Assembly: GCF_025917685.1 (NCBI RefSeq) | Contig: NZ_CP089518.1 | Location: forward strand, 4,977,501-5,041,500 | DNA length: 64,000 nt | Direction of reading: 5' to 3' | Source of the DNA: Bacillus cereus | GTDB lineage: Bacteria; Bacillota; Bacilli; Bacillales; Bacillaceae_G | Shown: positions 38,175 to 54,000 of the stretch, in pieces | Position numbering within the stretch: position 1 is the first letter of the stretch | Layout: each line of letters begins with the position of its first letter | The notes under the pieces: model-generated | The model's database searches: none | Seen by the model: only the letters and a program-made list of their open reading frames with translations | Told to the model about the DNA's origin: nothing | Made by a program: the position numbers and the translations under genes

Positions 38175-39503
38175 CTACACCTCCACATCATACGGTTCAT
38201 AATCTTTCCTAAGTGGATACCCTACCCAATCATCCGGCATTAAAATGCGAGATAAATTAGGATGACCTTTAAATACAATACCTAGCAAATCATACGCTTC
38301 ACGCTCCGGCCAATCTGCCCCTTTCCAAAGCGGCGTCACCGATTCTACTTGCGGCGCTTCCCTATCCAGTTTTACCTTCACTGCTACTGACTGCTTCTTT
38401 CCATATGAAAATAAATGAACATATACTTCCATATGTGTCACAAAATCCGTCGCATGTAGCTCTGACATATAATCAAAAGCAAGTCCCTCATGCAATCGCA
38501 TTAACTCCATCACTTCATAATATTTTGAAGGCTCCACCACAAGAGTTGGAACATCTTTTGAAAGCTTATTAATATAGGAATCTACTAATGCATATTCCCC
38601 TACCTTCTCCTTAACAACCTCCACATATTGATTTAAATACGGTTGGTTAACTGATGGTTCTTCCTGCTGCGGTTCATCTTCTATCTTATTTACAGCTCCC
38701 TTTGCTCTTGCCGCAGCAGCGGCTTTCGCTTTCGCGGCTGCAATAGCCTTTGCTTTTTCATCTCCAGAATCTCCATCACCTTGCGAGGATTTTGCTTTCG
38801 CCAGTGCCGCTGCTTTTGCCTTTGCAGCTGCTACAGCCTTTGCCTTCGCTTTTGCTTTTTCTTCGTCCGTTACTTCTTCTGTTCCTTCTCGCTTTTGCTT
38901 CGCTAGTGCCGCTGCTTTTGCCTTCGCTTTTGCTTTTTCTTCATCCGTTACTTCTTCTGTTCCTTCTCGCTTTTGCTTCGCTAATGCCGCTACTTTTGCT
39001 GCTGCGGCCTTTACCTTCGCTTTCGCTTTTTCTTCGTCCGTTACTTCTTCTGTTCCTTCTCGCTTTTGCTTCGCTAATGCCGCTGCTTTTGCTTTTGCGG
39101 CTGCTGCGGCCTTTGCCTTTGCTTTCGCTTTTTCTTCGTCCGTTACTTCTTCTGTTCCTTCTCGCTTTTGCTTCGCTAATGCCGCTGCTTTTGCTTTTGC
39201 AGCTGCTGCGGCCTTTACCTTCGCTTTCGCTTTTTCTTCGTCCGTTACTTCTTCTGTTCCTTCTCGCTTTTGCTTCGCTAATGCCGCTGCTTTTGCTTTT
39301 GCGGCTGCTGCGGCAAGACGTTTTGCTTCTTCTACATTAACTTCTTTATTTTTTGGTAGCGCTTTCTCTTTTTCTCGATGTTCTCCTTCAAGTTTAGACA
39401 TTTCTGTCTCATGTTTCGCGGCAAGACGTTTTCGCGCTTCCTCTTTCGCATGACGGGCTGCTTCTCTCTTCATACTTTCTAAGTCTTTATTTGGATCACT
39501 CAT
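38175..39503 (-). CDS. nuoC: NADH-quinone oxidoreductase-like subunit C with long Ala/Lys/Glu repeat extension
   Basis: A 442-residue protein. Only the last 150 or so residues are the NuoC (30-kDa) domain, ending in [19 protein letters not shown] and [13 protein letters not shown]. Residues 1 to about 285 are a charged, predicted helical extension. It contains five copies of [20 protein letters not shown] separated by Ala/Lys runs, plus a degenerate sixth. A typical NuoC lacks this extension. The repeat lengths are multiples of three, so the frame is kept. The gene overlaps nuoB by 4 bases. Confidence 0.93.
   Translation of the reverse strand: MSDPNKDLESMKREAARHAKEEARKRLAAKHETEMSKLEGEHREKEKALPKNKEVNVEEAKRLAAAAAKAKAAALAKQKREGTEEVTDEEKAKAKVKAAAAAKAKAAALAKQKREGTEEVTDEEKAKAKAKAAAAAKAKAAALAKQKREGTEEVTDEEKAKAKVKAAAAKVAALAKQKREGTEEVTDEEKAKAKAKAAALAKQKREGTEEVTDEEKAKAKAKAVAAAKAKAAALAKAKSSQGDGDSGDEKAKAIAAAKAKAAAAARAKGAVNKIEDEPQQEEPSVNQPYLNQYVEVVKEKVGEYALVDSYINKLSKDVPTLVVEPSKYYEVMELMRLHEGLAFDYMSELHATDFVTHMEVYVHLFSYGKKQSVAVKVKLDREAPQVESVTPLWKGADWPEREAYDLLGIVFKGHPNLSRILMPDDWVGYPLRKDYEPYDVEV
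38881..39270 (-). repeat. In-frame tandem repeats within nuoC
   Basis: The same 12-base marker recurs at about 38881, 38959, 39052, 39154 and 39256, giving units of 78, 93, 102 and 102 bases. Near-identity between units suggests recent expansion or gene conversion, so copy number should vary between strains. Confidence 0.9.
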
Positions 39504-40018
39504 TTATTCGTCACCTGCTTCCCTGTCTTCGCCTCGTAACGAATTTTTTCTTTTAATTTATTAATTCCATAAATTAAAGCAGCAGGGTTTGGTGGGCATC
39601 CAGGAATATATACATCAACTGGTACAATTTGATCTACACCTTTCACAACCGCATACGAATTCACATACGGACCACCGGCTGTTGCACAAGATCCCATCGC
39701 AATTACCCACTTTGGTTCAGGCATTTGATCATATAAGCGCCGAACAATAGGCGCCATTTTCTTCGTTACCGTTCCTGACACAATCATGACATCCGATTGT
39801 CTTGGTGACGTCCGAAAAAATGACCCAAATCGATCTAAATCGTAATGTGATGAACCTACCCCCATCATTTCAATCGCACAGCATGCCAGTCCAAATGTCA
39901 TCGGCCATAAAGAGTTGCTCCGTGCCCATCCCTTGAGCTGTTCCAATGTAGAAAAAAAGATATTCCTTTCTAATTCCGCTCGCTCCTGTGGGTGTAATTC
40001 CTCAAAATTTATAACCAT
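39500..40018 (-). CDS. nuoB: NADH-quinone oxidoreductase-like subunit B
   Basis: A 172-residue subunit carrying the last 4Fe-4S cluster (N2) before quinone. Ligands are C46 and C47 (adjacent), C111 in GSCATAGG and C141 in PGCPPNP. The ATG at 40018 gives the usual N-terminus and overlaps nuoA by 10 bases; AGAAGG lies upstream. Confidence 0.96.
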   Translation of the reverse strand: MVINFEELHPQERAELERNIFFSTLEQLKGWARSNSLWPMTFGLACCAIEMMGVGSSHYDLDRFGSFFRTSPRQSDVMIVSGTVTKKMAPIVRRLYDQMPEPKWVIAMGSCATAGGPYVNSYAVVKGVDQIVPVDVYIPGCPPNPAALIYGINKLKEKIRYEAKTGKQVTNK

Positions 40019-40377
40019 TGTAACACCTTCTTTTTCCAAGCATACGCTAATCCAACCAACAACATCACAACAAAAATGAGCATTTCAATCAGTGCAAATA
40101 AACCCAGCTTGTCATACGCAACAGCCCATGGATATAAAAATAAAGTTTCTACATCAAAGATGACGAACAATAAAGCAAAAATATAATAACGAGCATGAAA
40201 TCGAATATTCGCATCATGAAAAGGCTCAATTCCACTCTCATACGTCGTCGCTTTCGCTGCACTCGGTTTATTTGGACGCAGCATTTTCCCTAATGTAAGA
40301 GCCACTACCGGCAGCAATATACCTAATAGCAAGAAAATCAAAACAATCATATAACTATTTTCATATACACTTGCCAT
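40009..40377 (-). CDS. nuoA: NADH-quinone oxidoreductase-like subunit A
   Basis: A 122-residue subunit with three membrane segments. It includes [26 protein letters not shown] with the conserved ESG loop, and [12 protein letters not shown]. It is the first gene of the operon, with GGGGGGAGGG before the ATG. Confidence 0.96.
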   Translation of the reverse strand: MASVYENSYMIVLIFLLLGILLPVVALTLGKMLRPNKPSAAKATTYESGIEPFHDANIRFHARYYIFALLFVIFDVETLFLYPWAVAYDKLGLFALIEMLIFVVMLLVGLAYAWKKKVLQWL

Positions 40378-40487
40378 TGTGAAACCCTCCCCCCTGAATT
40401 AAGAACAAGTTCACATAGTAAACAATATGTCTTACTTGCATCATTTATTATTTTTAAATTTTTCTAAATAATGCAACTATTTTAATC

Positions 40488-40517
40488 ATTATAGCAAACT
40501 TCAAATTCCTATGTCGA
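40488..40517 (-). promoter_or_regulatory. Candidate sigma-A promoter of the nuo operon
   Basis: On the minus strand TCGACA (40512-40517), 18-base spacer, perfect TATAAT (40488-40493), about 110 bases before nuoA. Confidence 0.65.
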
Positions 40518-40565
40518 TATATTGGGAACAGAAACAACAATTAATACTTACTAAACAAAACTATT

Positions 40566-40593
40566 TTTACAACTCATTATAAATGTGTAAAAT
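40566..40593 (+). promoter_or_regulatory. Candidate promoter of the GGDEF/EAL gene
   Basis: TTTACA (40566-40571), 16-base spacer, TAAAAT (40588-40593), about 90 bases before the start codon and divergent from the nuo promoter. Confidence 0.35.
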
Positions 40594-40660
40594 AAATATA
40601 GAAATTCTATATATTTTTCAAGCAATCCTAAAAAAACATAAACTACAAAAGGTGGCTCTT

Positions 40661-40684
40661 ATGTATATACAGTGGGTGATATAA
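40661..40684 (+). CDS. Possible 7-codon leader peptide coupled to the GGDEF/EAL gene
   Basis: AAAGGTGG, 7 bases of spacing, then ATG and seven codons (MYIQWVI). Its TAA is immediately followed by the ATG of the GGDEF/EAL gene. The larger gene has only a weaker GGGTGA site of its own, so termination and restart could set its expression. Confidence 0.35.
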   Translation: MYIQWVI

Positions 40685-43414
40685 ATGACAAAACAAGCAC
40701 ACGTAAGTATTCTTATAAGCATTTCATTGTTGTATATAGCTATTCATTACGTATCAATGTCCTTTTTATATGAGTACACACTCCCATTTCAAATATTAAC
40801 TAGCATCAGTACCATATTAATTGATATTACAATTTGCAGTTATATCTTTTATTTTTCAAATGTAAAACAAGGGTTATCTCGTTTGTTTTGGATAACATTA
40901 ACTATCGGATCCTTCTCTTATTTCATTGGTGATATAGTAGTTGCTTATCAACGCTTAATTCTGCATGACTACTATACATTCGTTGATCCATCAGACTTTT
41001 TTTACTTATTATGTTTAATTAGCTTTGCATTTGCCTTTCTATATGAAATTATTTATGACCGAAACTTATTGGAACAGCTTTCTACGATATGTGATATTTG
41101 TATTATTGTTACAGCTCAATTTACTCTAAGCTACTATTTGCTTATTGAAAGAACCATTCATATTTTCACAACATCATATATCGACATGTTTGTTCAACTC
41201 ACGTATCCAATGGCTGATTTACTCTTTCTTTTAATAGGAATCAATCTTTTATTTAGACCATTATTCTTACTACCAAAACAAGTTGGTGCTCTTCTTGGCA
41301 GTGCTTTAATTTTGTATGCTACTACGGATGCTATTTATGCTTATATAAAATACTTCCAGCCTGAGTACTCTATGTTCACAGTTTCTCCATTCTATCAAGT
41401 AACTTTAGTATTGGTAGCAATCGCTTGTATACTTCACACAAAAGAGCCTGAAAAACAAGAACAAGTATTACTAACACCTCAATTGGGTGAATCAATCCGA
41501 TTATCATTACCGTATATTTCTGTAGTGATGCTTATTGTTTTTATATTGGTCGAAAATGTTTTTGCACCTATCGTAGTAATTGGACTGATGGTAACTTTCG
41601 CCTTCGTTCTCATACGCCATATGTTAGTCCGAAGACAAAATAAAATATTATTACTAGCACAAATGCAATTCAACTTGGAACTCGAGAAACAAATTGAACT
41701 ACGTACAGAAGATTTAGTAGAACAAAAAAATGAGTTATATCATAACCAACAAATGTTTAAATCTTTATACGAGCATCATCCAGATCCAATTTTCACATTA
41801 GATTTGTACGGTAATTTTCTAAATGTGAACAACGCTGGAACTACTTTACTCGGTTATCAAACGAATGAATTATTAAACCAACCATACTATTCACTTATGT
41901 ATGAAGAAGATTTGGAAGAGATCATTAATGCCTTTCATCACGTAAAAAAAGGGAACTCTATTTCTTTAGAAATACGGGCATATCATAAAAATAGAGATAT
42001 TTACTATTTGCATGTTACAGCTGTTCCCATCTTTTTAAAGGAACATATTTCTGGAGTTTATTTAATGATTAAAGATATTACAGAAAGCAAGCAGCAACAA
42101 GAACAAATTAATTTCCTAGCATATCACGATACTTTAACGGAACTTGCAAACCGCCGTTCATTTCATCAGCAATTAGAACAAGCAATTGCACGAGCAAAAA
42201 TATCAAAAAGACCTTTTGCTGTTATGTTTCTAGACCTAGATCGCTTTAAAGTTATTAATGATACCCTTGGTCACCGGGTAGGAGATCTCCTATTAATTGC
42301 AGTAGCAAAAAGGCTCGAACGAATATCGACACAGAATATGAAACTTGCTCGACTAGCTGGGGATGAGTTCACAATCCTTATCGAAAATTATAACAAAAGA
42401 ACAGATGTAAAAAGGATAGCTGATATGATTGTAGTAGCCATGAACGAACCATTCGAAATCGAAAATCAACATTTACACATCTCACCGAGTATCGGGATTG
42501 CCATATACCCTGAAGCAGGCGAAGACCCACTGTCTATTTTGCAACATGCCGATATGGCCATGTACGAAGCAAAAAATAAAGGAAAAAATCGTAGCTCTCT
42601 TTACACGAAAGAACTATATAAGAAAATGGAACGAAAAGCTCGAATCGAAAAAGACTTGCCACTCGCTTTAGTAAACAACGAATTTTATCTCGTCTATCAA
42701 CCCCAAATTGATACGACAACAAATAAAATTATCGGTGCTGAAGCATTAATACGTTGGAAACATCCACTATTAGGTGACATCTCACCATGCGAGTTCATTC
42801 CAATTGTAGAAGAGACACCACAAGTCGTTCCGCTTGGACATTGGGTGTTAAGAGAATCTTGTCGTCAACTAAAAATATGGAAAAGTTTTGGATATACAAA
42901 CTTAAAAATGAGTGTCAATTTATCAGCGAGAGAATTTCAACAAAATCAATTAATCGAAAATATTTCACGAATACTAAAGGACGTTGAGATTGACCCAAAA
43001 GATGTAACACTTGAACTAACAGAACGAATTGCGATGATTGATGAAAAAGAAACATTATCTAGACTAAAGCAATTAAAAGAATATGGTATTCAAACGTCCA
43101 TCGATGACTTCGGTACCGGCTATTCTTCTCTTGCTTATTTATCAATTTTCCCTATCGATACATTAAAAGTACCAAAAGAATTTACACAACTAGCCGATCA
43201 TCGACCTGAAGAAAGAGCCATCGTTTCCACTATCCTTTCTCTGGCAAATACTTTAAATCTCTCCGTCGTTGCTGAAGGAATTGAAACAGAAAAACAGCTT
43301 AAATTTTTGAAGAAAAATAACTGTAAATACATGCAAGGTTACTATTTCAGTAAACCTCTAACAAGTAAAGAATTTATAAGATTTCTACAAAAAACACCCA
43401 GTATGAACCAATAG
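40685..43414 (+). CDS. Membrane PAS-GGDEF-EAL protein for cyclic di-GMP turnover
   Basis: A 909-residue protein: about nine membrane helices (1-315), a helical linker, a PAS domain (about 355-470), GGDEF (475-640) and EAL (650-905). The diguanylate cyclase motif reads AGDEF rather than GGDEF, a variant that can still be active, and no RxxD inhibitory site is seen upstream. The EAL side keeps EALIRW, NLSAREF, ELTERI, DDFGTGYSS, AEGIE and QGYYFSKP, so phosphodiesterase activity is likely; LKVPKEF has Pro where LKIDxxF is usual. The B. cereus group protein CdgF has this kind of domain order, but I cannot confirm identity. Confidence 0.92.
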   Translation: MTKQAHVSILISISLLYIAIHYVSMSFLYEYTLPFQILTSISTILIDITICSYIFYFSNVKQGLSRLFWITLTIGSFSYFIGDIVVAYQRLILHDYYTFVDPSDFFYLLCLISFAFAFLYEIIYDRNLLEQLSTICDICIIVTAQFTLSYYLLIERTIHIFTTSYIDMFVQLTYPMADLLFLLIGINLLFRPLFLLPKQVGALLGSALILYATTDAIYAYIKYFQPEYSMFTVSPFYQVTLVLVAIACILHTKEPEKQEQVLLTPQLGESIRLSLPYISVVMLIVFILVENVFAPIVVIGLMVTFAFVLIRHMLVRRQNKILLLAQMQFNLELEKQIELRTEDLVEQKNELYHNQQMFKSLYEHHPDPIFTLDLYGNFLNVNNAGTTLLGYQTNELLNQPYYSLMYEEDLEEIINAFHHVKKGNSISLEIRAYHKNRDIYYLHVTAVPIFLKEHISGVYLMIKDITESKQQQEQINFLAYHDTLTELANRRSFHQQLEQAIARAKISKRPFAVMFLDLDRFKVINDTLGHRVGDLLLIAVAKRLERISTQNMKLARLAGDEFTILIENYNKRTDVKRIADMIVVAMNEPFEIENQHLHISPSIGIAIYPEAGEDPLSILQHADMAMYEAKNKGKNRSSLYTKELYKKMERKARIEKDLPLALVNNEFYLVYQPQIDTTTNKIIGAEALIRWKHPLLGDISPCEFIPIVEETPQVVPLGHWVLRESCRQLKIWKSFGYTNLKMSVNLSAREFQQNQLIENISRILKDVEIDPKDVTLELTERIAMIDEKETLSRLKQLKEYGIQTSIDDFGTGYSSLAYLSIFPIDTLKVPKEFTQLADHRPEERAIVSTILSLANTLNLSVVAEGIETEKQLKFLKKNNCKYMQGYYFSKPLTSKEFIRFLQKTPSMNQ

Positions 43415-43436
43415 TTCACACTGGGTGTTTTTATTC
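43394..43436. terminator. Bidirectional terminator between the GGDEF/EAL gene and DUF975 genes
   Basis: A 15-bp stem with one mismatch (43394-43408 with 43414-43428) and T/A runs on both sides; it spans the GGDEF/EAL stop codon. Confidence 0.9.
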
Positions 43437-43459
43437 CGCTATTTGCGGGCGATGAAACT

Positions 43460-44113
43460 TTATAGTGTTGGAATTTTTTTCTCGTAATATTCTTCTGCAA
43501 TCTCTTCGTAAAAAGCTGCTGACGTAGTATAAAAATATGGGATTAACCATAAAAATCCAATCCCTAATGTAATACAACTCAATATAAACCAACCAATAAA
43601 ACTTAAACATAAAATGAAATACTCCATTTTATGTCCGTCCATCATACGACGGCTTTCTGTAATAGCTTGATTTATGGAATACTCCGGATGATCATTTATT
43701 ATAAAGTACGTCATTGCATAAGAAAATGATTTAATAATACCTGGAATAATAAATAGTAAGCACCATAAGAAAATATAAATGTTTACTACTATATATAATA
43801 AAAATGACTTTATAAACTTACTTCCTTCTGTAAACCATCTGAATATATGCCCAATACGCGCTTCTTTTTCACGAATTAAATGTAGCGCTAAATAATAGCC
43901 ACCTAGCGTTAATGGACCTACCAGAAATATTGTAATAACGTCTACTGTAAGTGAGTTATTTACTTCTTTCCAATCCCAAACCTGAGAGAAAATGAAATCA
44001 ATACTAAAACTAAAAGCTGACATAAGAATCGAAATAAGTAATGTTGCCCCAACAGCTAATCCCCATTTTCCTTCTAGTGAGTCCAGCGCTTCTCCTTTTA
44101 AATCACTAATCAT
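43460..44113 (-). CDS. DUF975 family integral membrane protein
   Basis: A 217-residue protein with about five hydrophobic segments and the family N-terminus LKGEALDSLEGKWGLAVG. The second half has FSYAMTYFIINDHPEYSINQAITESRRMMDGHK. It is a paralogue of the next gene, sharing the layout and the ESRxxMxGHK motif. Function unknown. Confidence 0.85.
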   Translation of the reverse strand: MISDLKGEALDSLEGKWGLAVGATLLISILMSAFSFSIDFIFSQVWDWKEVNNSLTVDVITIFLVGPLTLGGYYLALHLIREKEARIGHIFRWFTEGSKFIKSFLLYIVVNIYIFLWCLLFIIPGIIKSFSYAMTYFIINDHPEYSINQAITESRRMMDGHKMEYFILCLSFIGWFILSCITLGIGFLWLIPYFYTTSAAFYEEIAEEYYEKKIPTL

Positions 44114-44157
44114 ACTTAGCCTCCTATACGTAACAATTCTATTAGTATAGCATGTTC

Positions 44158-44952
44158 CTACTGCAATTCACCTTTTGCAATATAGCGATAAAAATGCGCT
44201 GTCGTTGTACCTACATATGGACTAAGCCAAAGAAATCCTATTCCAAGAGTAAAAATCGCTAAGATAGCCCATCCTATGAAGCTAAGCCATAAAAGAAATA
44301 AATCTAGTTTATGCCCCTTCATAAGGTTCTTACTTTCTTTCATCGCCTGCGAAACGCTATATTCTGGTTTTTCAACCATCACATAATACGTCATCGAATA
44401 TGAAAAATACAGAACAGCGATTACAATGATCGAAATAGCTAGTAAAACAAAGAAAGCGATTATGAAAGATGGGTTGGCATTCTCATCCAAAAAGCCTAAT
44501 ATCCCAAATACAATCATTCCAAGCATCGGAACCCACGTACCTGTATATAACAAAAGTGCAAGCATAGCCCACATTGTTTTCATCATTCTTTTAAAACCAC
44601 GAAATCCTTCAAATAAATAATCTACTCTAGCATCTTCTCGTTTACTTATTTGTAGAAACACATTCGTATAACCGTATGAAGTAATACCATAAGCTGCAGA
44701 ACCTAAAATTATCATAAGGCAATAAAAAATCCCAAACGTAACACTAGCTCCAATTGACATCGCTCCTTCTTCAATTGAACCAGTTGAAATAGTCACTAAA
44801 AGAAATATTATAACTCCTGGAATTAATAGTATAAGCATTACAGCCATTGAAACGACGTAACTTATAATATGATATAAAATCGTCGATCCAACACCTAAGC
44901 CCCATTTCCCCTTCAAGGAATGTAATGTTTCTTGCTTCATTTCACCGATCAT
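44158..44952 (-). CDS. DUF975 family integral membrane protein
   Basis: A 264-residue protein with six hydrophobic segments, starting MIGEMKQETLHSLKGKWGLG, and with YSMTYYVMVEKPEYSVSQAMKES plus LMKGHKLD. The ATG at 44952 follows AAAGGAG; the longer frame to 44997 has no site. It probably arose by duplication with the neighbouring gene. Function unknown. Confidence 0.85.
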   Translation of the reverse strand: MIGEMKQETLHSLKGKWGLGVGSTILYHIISYVVSMAVMLILLIPGVIIFLLVTISTGSIEEGAMSIGASVTFGIFYCLMIILGSAAYGITSYGYTNVFLQISKREDARVDYLFEGFRGFKRMMKTMWAMLALLLYTGTWVPMLGMIVFGILGFLDENANPSFIIAFFVLLAISIIVIAVLYFSYSMTYYVMVEKPEYSVSQAMKESKNLMKGHKLDLFLLWLSFIGWAILAIFTLGIGFLWLSPYVGTTTAHFYRYIAKGELQ

Positions 44953-45049
44953 TTGTTCATCTCCTTTATAAAATATAAATTGCTCTATATTCTCCACTTA
45001 TACAAGCAATGACATAATTATACCATTTTGTTAATTTATTCATAAACAA

Positions 45050-45085
45050 CAAAAAAATCCGTGAAGGCGAAGCCCTCACGGATTT

Positions 45086-45088
<3 letters not shown>
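45050..45088 (-). terminator. Terminator of the atp operon
   Basis: A 13-bp stem with a TTCG tetraloop on the minus strand (45054-45083) followed by a run of T. It lies at the atpC stop. Confidence 0.95.
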
Positions 45089-45499
<411 letters not shown>

Positions 45500-45507
45500 C
45501 TAAGGCC

Positions 45508-46980
<1,473 letters not shown>

Positions 46981-47012
46981 TTATTAGTTTATAGCTTATG
47001 CGACTCTTTTGA

Positions 47013-47155
47013 CAGAGCCGCTTCCACTTTTTATTGAATCTAGCTCCGGTGGCTAGAAGGGTCGGTCATTTCACCCCTTCCTACGAGGCAAAGAACGCCT
47101 CTTTGTCAGGAGTTCCAATGCCCTCCCCTTCTGGGCAAGCCACCTACGCTTTTTA
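47013..47155 (-). repeat. Structured interspersed repeat between atpG and atpD
   Basis: Read on the minus strand it begins right after the atpG stop. Its ends pair (AGGTGGCTTGCCCAGAAGGG with CCCTTCTAGCCACC), an inner hairpin is formed by AGGCGTTCTTTGCCT, and it closes with the CCGGAGCTAGAT and AAAAGTGGAAGCGGC blocks. These blocks recur in the copies at 48188-48268 and 59411-59750. Confidence 0.85.
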
Positions 47156-47158
47156 ATA

Positions 47159-48025
<867 letters not shown>

Positions 48026-48187
48026 TCACCACCTTTTTTCCAGAAGTTGGCACGATTAGTAAGAATCCTCTTCCTAATCTACGTTGCAAGATATTCTTGC
48101 TCATGATTGAAGGAAAAGAATAGGTGCACCTACTCTTTTCCTTTACATAACCGTCAGCAATCTCAAATCTTGAGATGCCTTATATAT

Positions 48188-48268
48188 ATACTATCTAGCT
48201 CCAGCGGCTTGAATGCTCGGTGGCTTCACTTCTTCCCCCTCACATTCAGAACGAGCCGCTTCCACTTT
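48188..48268 (-). repeat. Short structured interspersed repeat between atpA and atpG
   Basis: On the minus strand it starts at the atpA stop with AAAAGTGGAAGCGGCTCGTT, ends with AAGCCGCTGGAGCTAGATA, and its arms pair (GCGGCT with AGCCGC, GAATG with CATTC). It lacks the inner hairpin found in the longer copies. Confidence 0.85.
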
Positions 48269-48270
48269 TA

Positions 48271-50842
<2,572 letters not shown>

Positions 50843-50964
50843 TCACTCCCTTCAAAATATCTAAATTGATCATATGAAAAAAAAAGACATACGTTTCGTT
50901 CATAAAGCAATGGCGAAGAAAGTTCAAAAAACACTCTTCGCCATCTATGTAAGGGGAGTCTCCC

Positions 50965-51183
<219 letters not shown>

Positions 51184-51239
51184 TTAATTTGTCCTCCTTT
51201 GTATTATAAAAAAATAAATTTTTTCTTACTTAAATTATA

Positions 51240-52358
<1,119 letters not shown>

Positions 52359-52362
<4 letters not shown>

Positions 52363-52583
52363 TGCTCTCCCGAATAGTAATGTCGAATGAGTCGAATCAT
52401 TGCGTATATCCCTGTTCCTAAACCGAGTAATAACCCTATAATAAGAAACAATGGAAACGTTCCAACCTTATTATCAATCCATTGCCCACCAAAGATTCCA
52501 ATAAGAATAGAACCGACTAACTGAGCAAGAATTCCTGACATTAAAGCATATGCTTTTATATGGCTGCGATCGTTTTTTTGCAA
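52359..52583 (-). CDS. atpZ: AtpZ/AtpI-family small membrane protein
   Basis: A 74-residue protein with two membrane segments and the loop GGQWIDNKVGTFPLF typical of the family. The TTG at 52583 is proposed as start because GGAGGG lies 8 bases upstream and within codons of the longer frame to 52613. It is the first gene of the atp operon. Confidence 0.82.
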
Positions 52584-52737
52584 GGATTCATCCCTCCAAT
52601 ATGTAACCCTCATTCACGATGTGTTAATAATAACTCATTTTTCTGCATAAATTCTATACAAAATAAAAAGTTTACATTTTCGTCACGGAATAGATGCATT
52701 TTTGTCACTGAAAGCCCTACCATCTATCCCCGTTGTT

Positions 52738-52766
52738 AGCATACAATAGGGTATTAACAGTGTCAA
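52738..52766 (-). promoter_or_regulatory. Promoter of the atp operon
   Basis: On the minus strand a perfect TTGACA (52761-52766), 17-base spacer and TATGCT (52738-52743), about 155 bases before the first gene. The rest of the roughly 480-base gap down to upp holds the inverted repeat at 52993-53018 and the upp terminator. Confidence 0.75.
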
Positions 52767-52992
52767 CGAGAAATCGTAAAAAATCAAAAAATTTGAGTAT
52801 TAGTCATTTCCTCCCAAAAATGAAAACGTTCCCCTTCTAAATACTGGTTAGAGATATGCAATTTCTAACAGTTTTCTCTTTATAATAGAAGAAAATGTTC
52901 ACAAGTTTGTCACTATTATATTTTTAAGATATAGCGCTTTCCTTCCATAATATAGTGTTCCCAAGACGTAAGACTTCTATATTATATGTGAT

Positions 52993-53018
52993 GTGTATGC
53001 AACTTATGTTGTATACAC
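52993..53018. repeat. Inverted repeat between upp and the atp promoter
   Basis: Two 11-base arms (GTGTATGCAAC and GTTGTATACAC, one mismatch as DNA and a G-U pair on one RNA strand) around TTAT. It lies beyond the upp terminator and could be an operator or a second stem-loop. Confidence 0.6.
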
Positions 53019-53057
53019 CCTGTATATTTATCTCCCCCTCCCCCGCACGCTCAGGGC

Positions 53058-53091
53058 GAAAAAAAAGACGAGCGGGGACTCCCCTCTCGTC
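53058..53091 (-). terminator. Terminator of upp
   Basis: GC-rich stem GACGAGAGGGG with CCCCGCTCGTC (53067-53091), then eight T on the minus strand. Confidence 0.94.
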
Positions 53092-53098
53092 TGTTGTC

Positions 53099-53728
53099 TT
53101 ACTTCGTTCCGAATAAACGGTCACCAGCATCACCAAGACCTGGAACTACATAACCATGGTCATTTAGCTTCTCATCTAATGCTGCTACATAAATATCAAC
53201 ATCAGGATGCTCTTCTTGTACTACTTTTACTCCTTCTGGAGCAGCTACGATACACATTAATTTAATTTGCTTTGCACCGCGCTTTTTCAGAGAATTAATT
53301 GCTTCAGCTGCAGAACCACCTGTTGCTAGCATTGGATCTAGTACGATAAAGTCACGCTCTTCTACATCCGTTGGAAGTTTCACATAGTATTCTACCGGTT
53401 GCAATGTTTTAGGGTCACGGTATAAACCAACGTGTCCTACTTTTGCTGCTGGAATTAATTTCAGAATTCCATCAACCATTCCTAAACCTGCACGTAAAAT
53501 CGGAATTAAACCAAGTTTTTTACCAGCGATCACTTTTGTTGTCGCTTTGCTTACAGGCGTTTCAATTTCAATGTCTTTAAGTGGAAGGTCGCGAGTAATT
53601 TCAAAAGCCATTAAGCTTGCTACTTCGTCCACTAATTCACGAAAATCTTTCGTACCTGTATTCTTATCGCGAATATATGTAATCTTATGTTGAATTAACG
53701 GGTGATCAAATACATACAGTTTTCCCAT
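53099..53728 (-). CDS. upp: Uracil phosphoribosyltransferase
   Basis: A 209-residue pyrimidine salvage enzyme making UMP from uracil and PRPP. The PRPP loop is [11 protein letters not shown], the uracil pocket is near the end ([15 protein letters not shown]), and the N-terminal [13 protein letters not shown] is conserved. It lies between glyA and the atp operon as in B. subtilis. Confidence 0.98.
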   Translation of the reverse strand: MGKLYVFDHPLIQHKITYIRDKNTGTKDFRELVDEVASLMAFEITRDLPLKDIEIETPVSKATTKVIAGKKLGLIPILRAGLGMVDGILKLIPAAKVGHVGLYRDPKTLQPVEYYVKLPTDVEERDFIVLDPMLATGGSAAEAINSLKKRGAKQIKLMCIVAAPEGVKVVQEEHPDVDIYVAALDEKLNDHGYVVPGLGDAGDRLFGTK

Positions 53729-53786
53729 GTGAATCTCTCCTTTAGATGATATTCATGCGTTTACACGCTTTTTTACACTATTTACG

Positions 53787-53815
53787 ATTGTAAAGAAAAC
53801 GCTACTAATATTCAA
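53787..53815 (-). promoter_or_regulatory. Candidate promoter of upp
   Basis: On the minus strand TTGAAT (53810-53815), 17-base spacer, TACAAT (53787-53792), about 60 bases before the start codon. Confidence 0.6.
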
Positions 53816-53950
53816 GGGCAAATTTGGCAAAATCATGATTTTGTGATGCATCTATCTAGTATCTTTACCAATTATGGGAGGTGTATCCTTCATTATATCG
53901 CCAAAATTTATTCATCATTTGTATACATACTTTAAAAACAATATATGTCC

Positions 53951-53990
53951 AAAAAAAAGACTACTAAAACAATTACGTTTCAGCAGTCTT
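53951..53990 (-). terminator. Terminator of glyA
   Basis: A 12-bp stem with two G-U pairs (53959-53970 with 53977-53988) and eight T on the minus strand. Confidence 0.9.
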
Positions 53991-54000
53991 TTTCAATATA

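Noticed and set aside
38750..39340. 196-codon plus-strand open frame opposite nuoC
   Set aside because: It is the antisense of the Ala/Lys repeat region and encodes only Leu/Pro-rich repeats; no ribosome-binding site or separate signal.
38175..39503. Frameshift or assembly collapse in nuoC
   Set aside because: All repeat spacings (78, 93, 102, 102) are multiples of three and the conserved C-terminal domain follows in frame.
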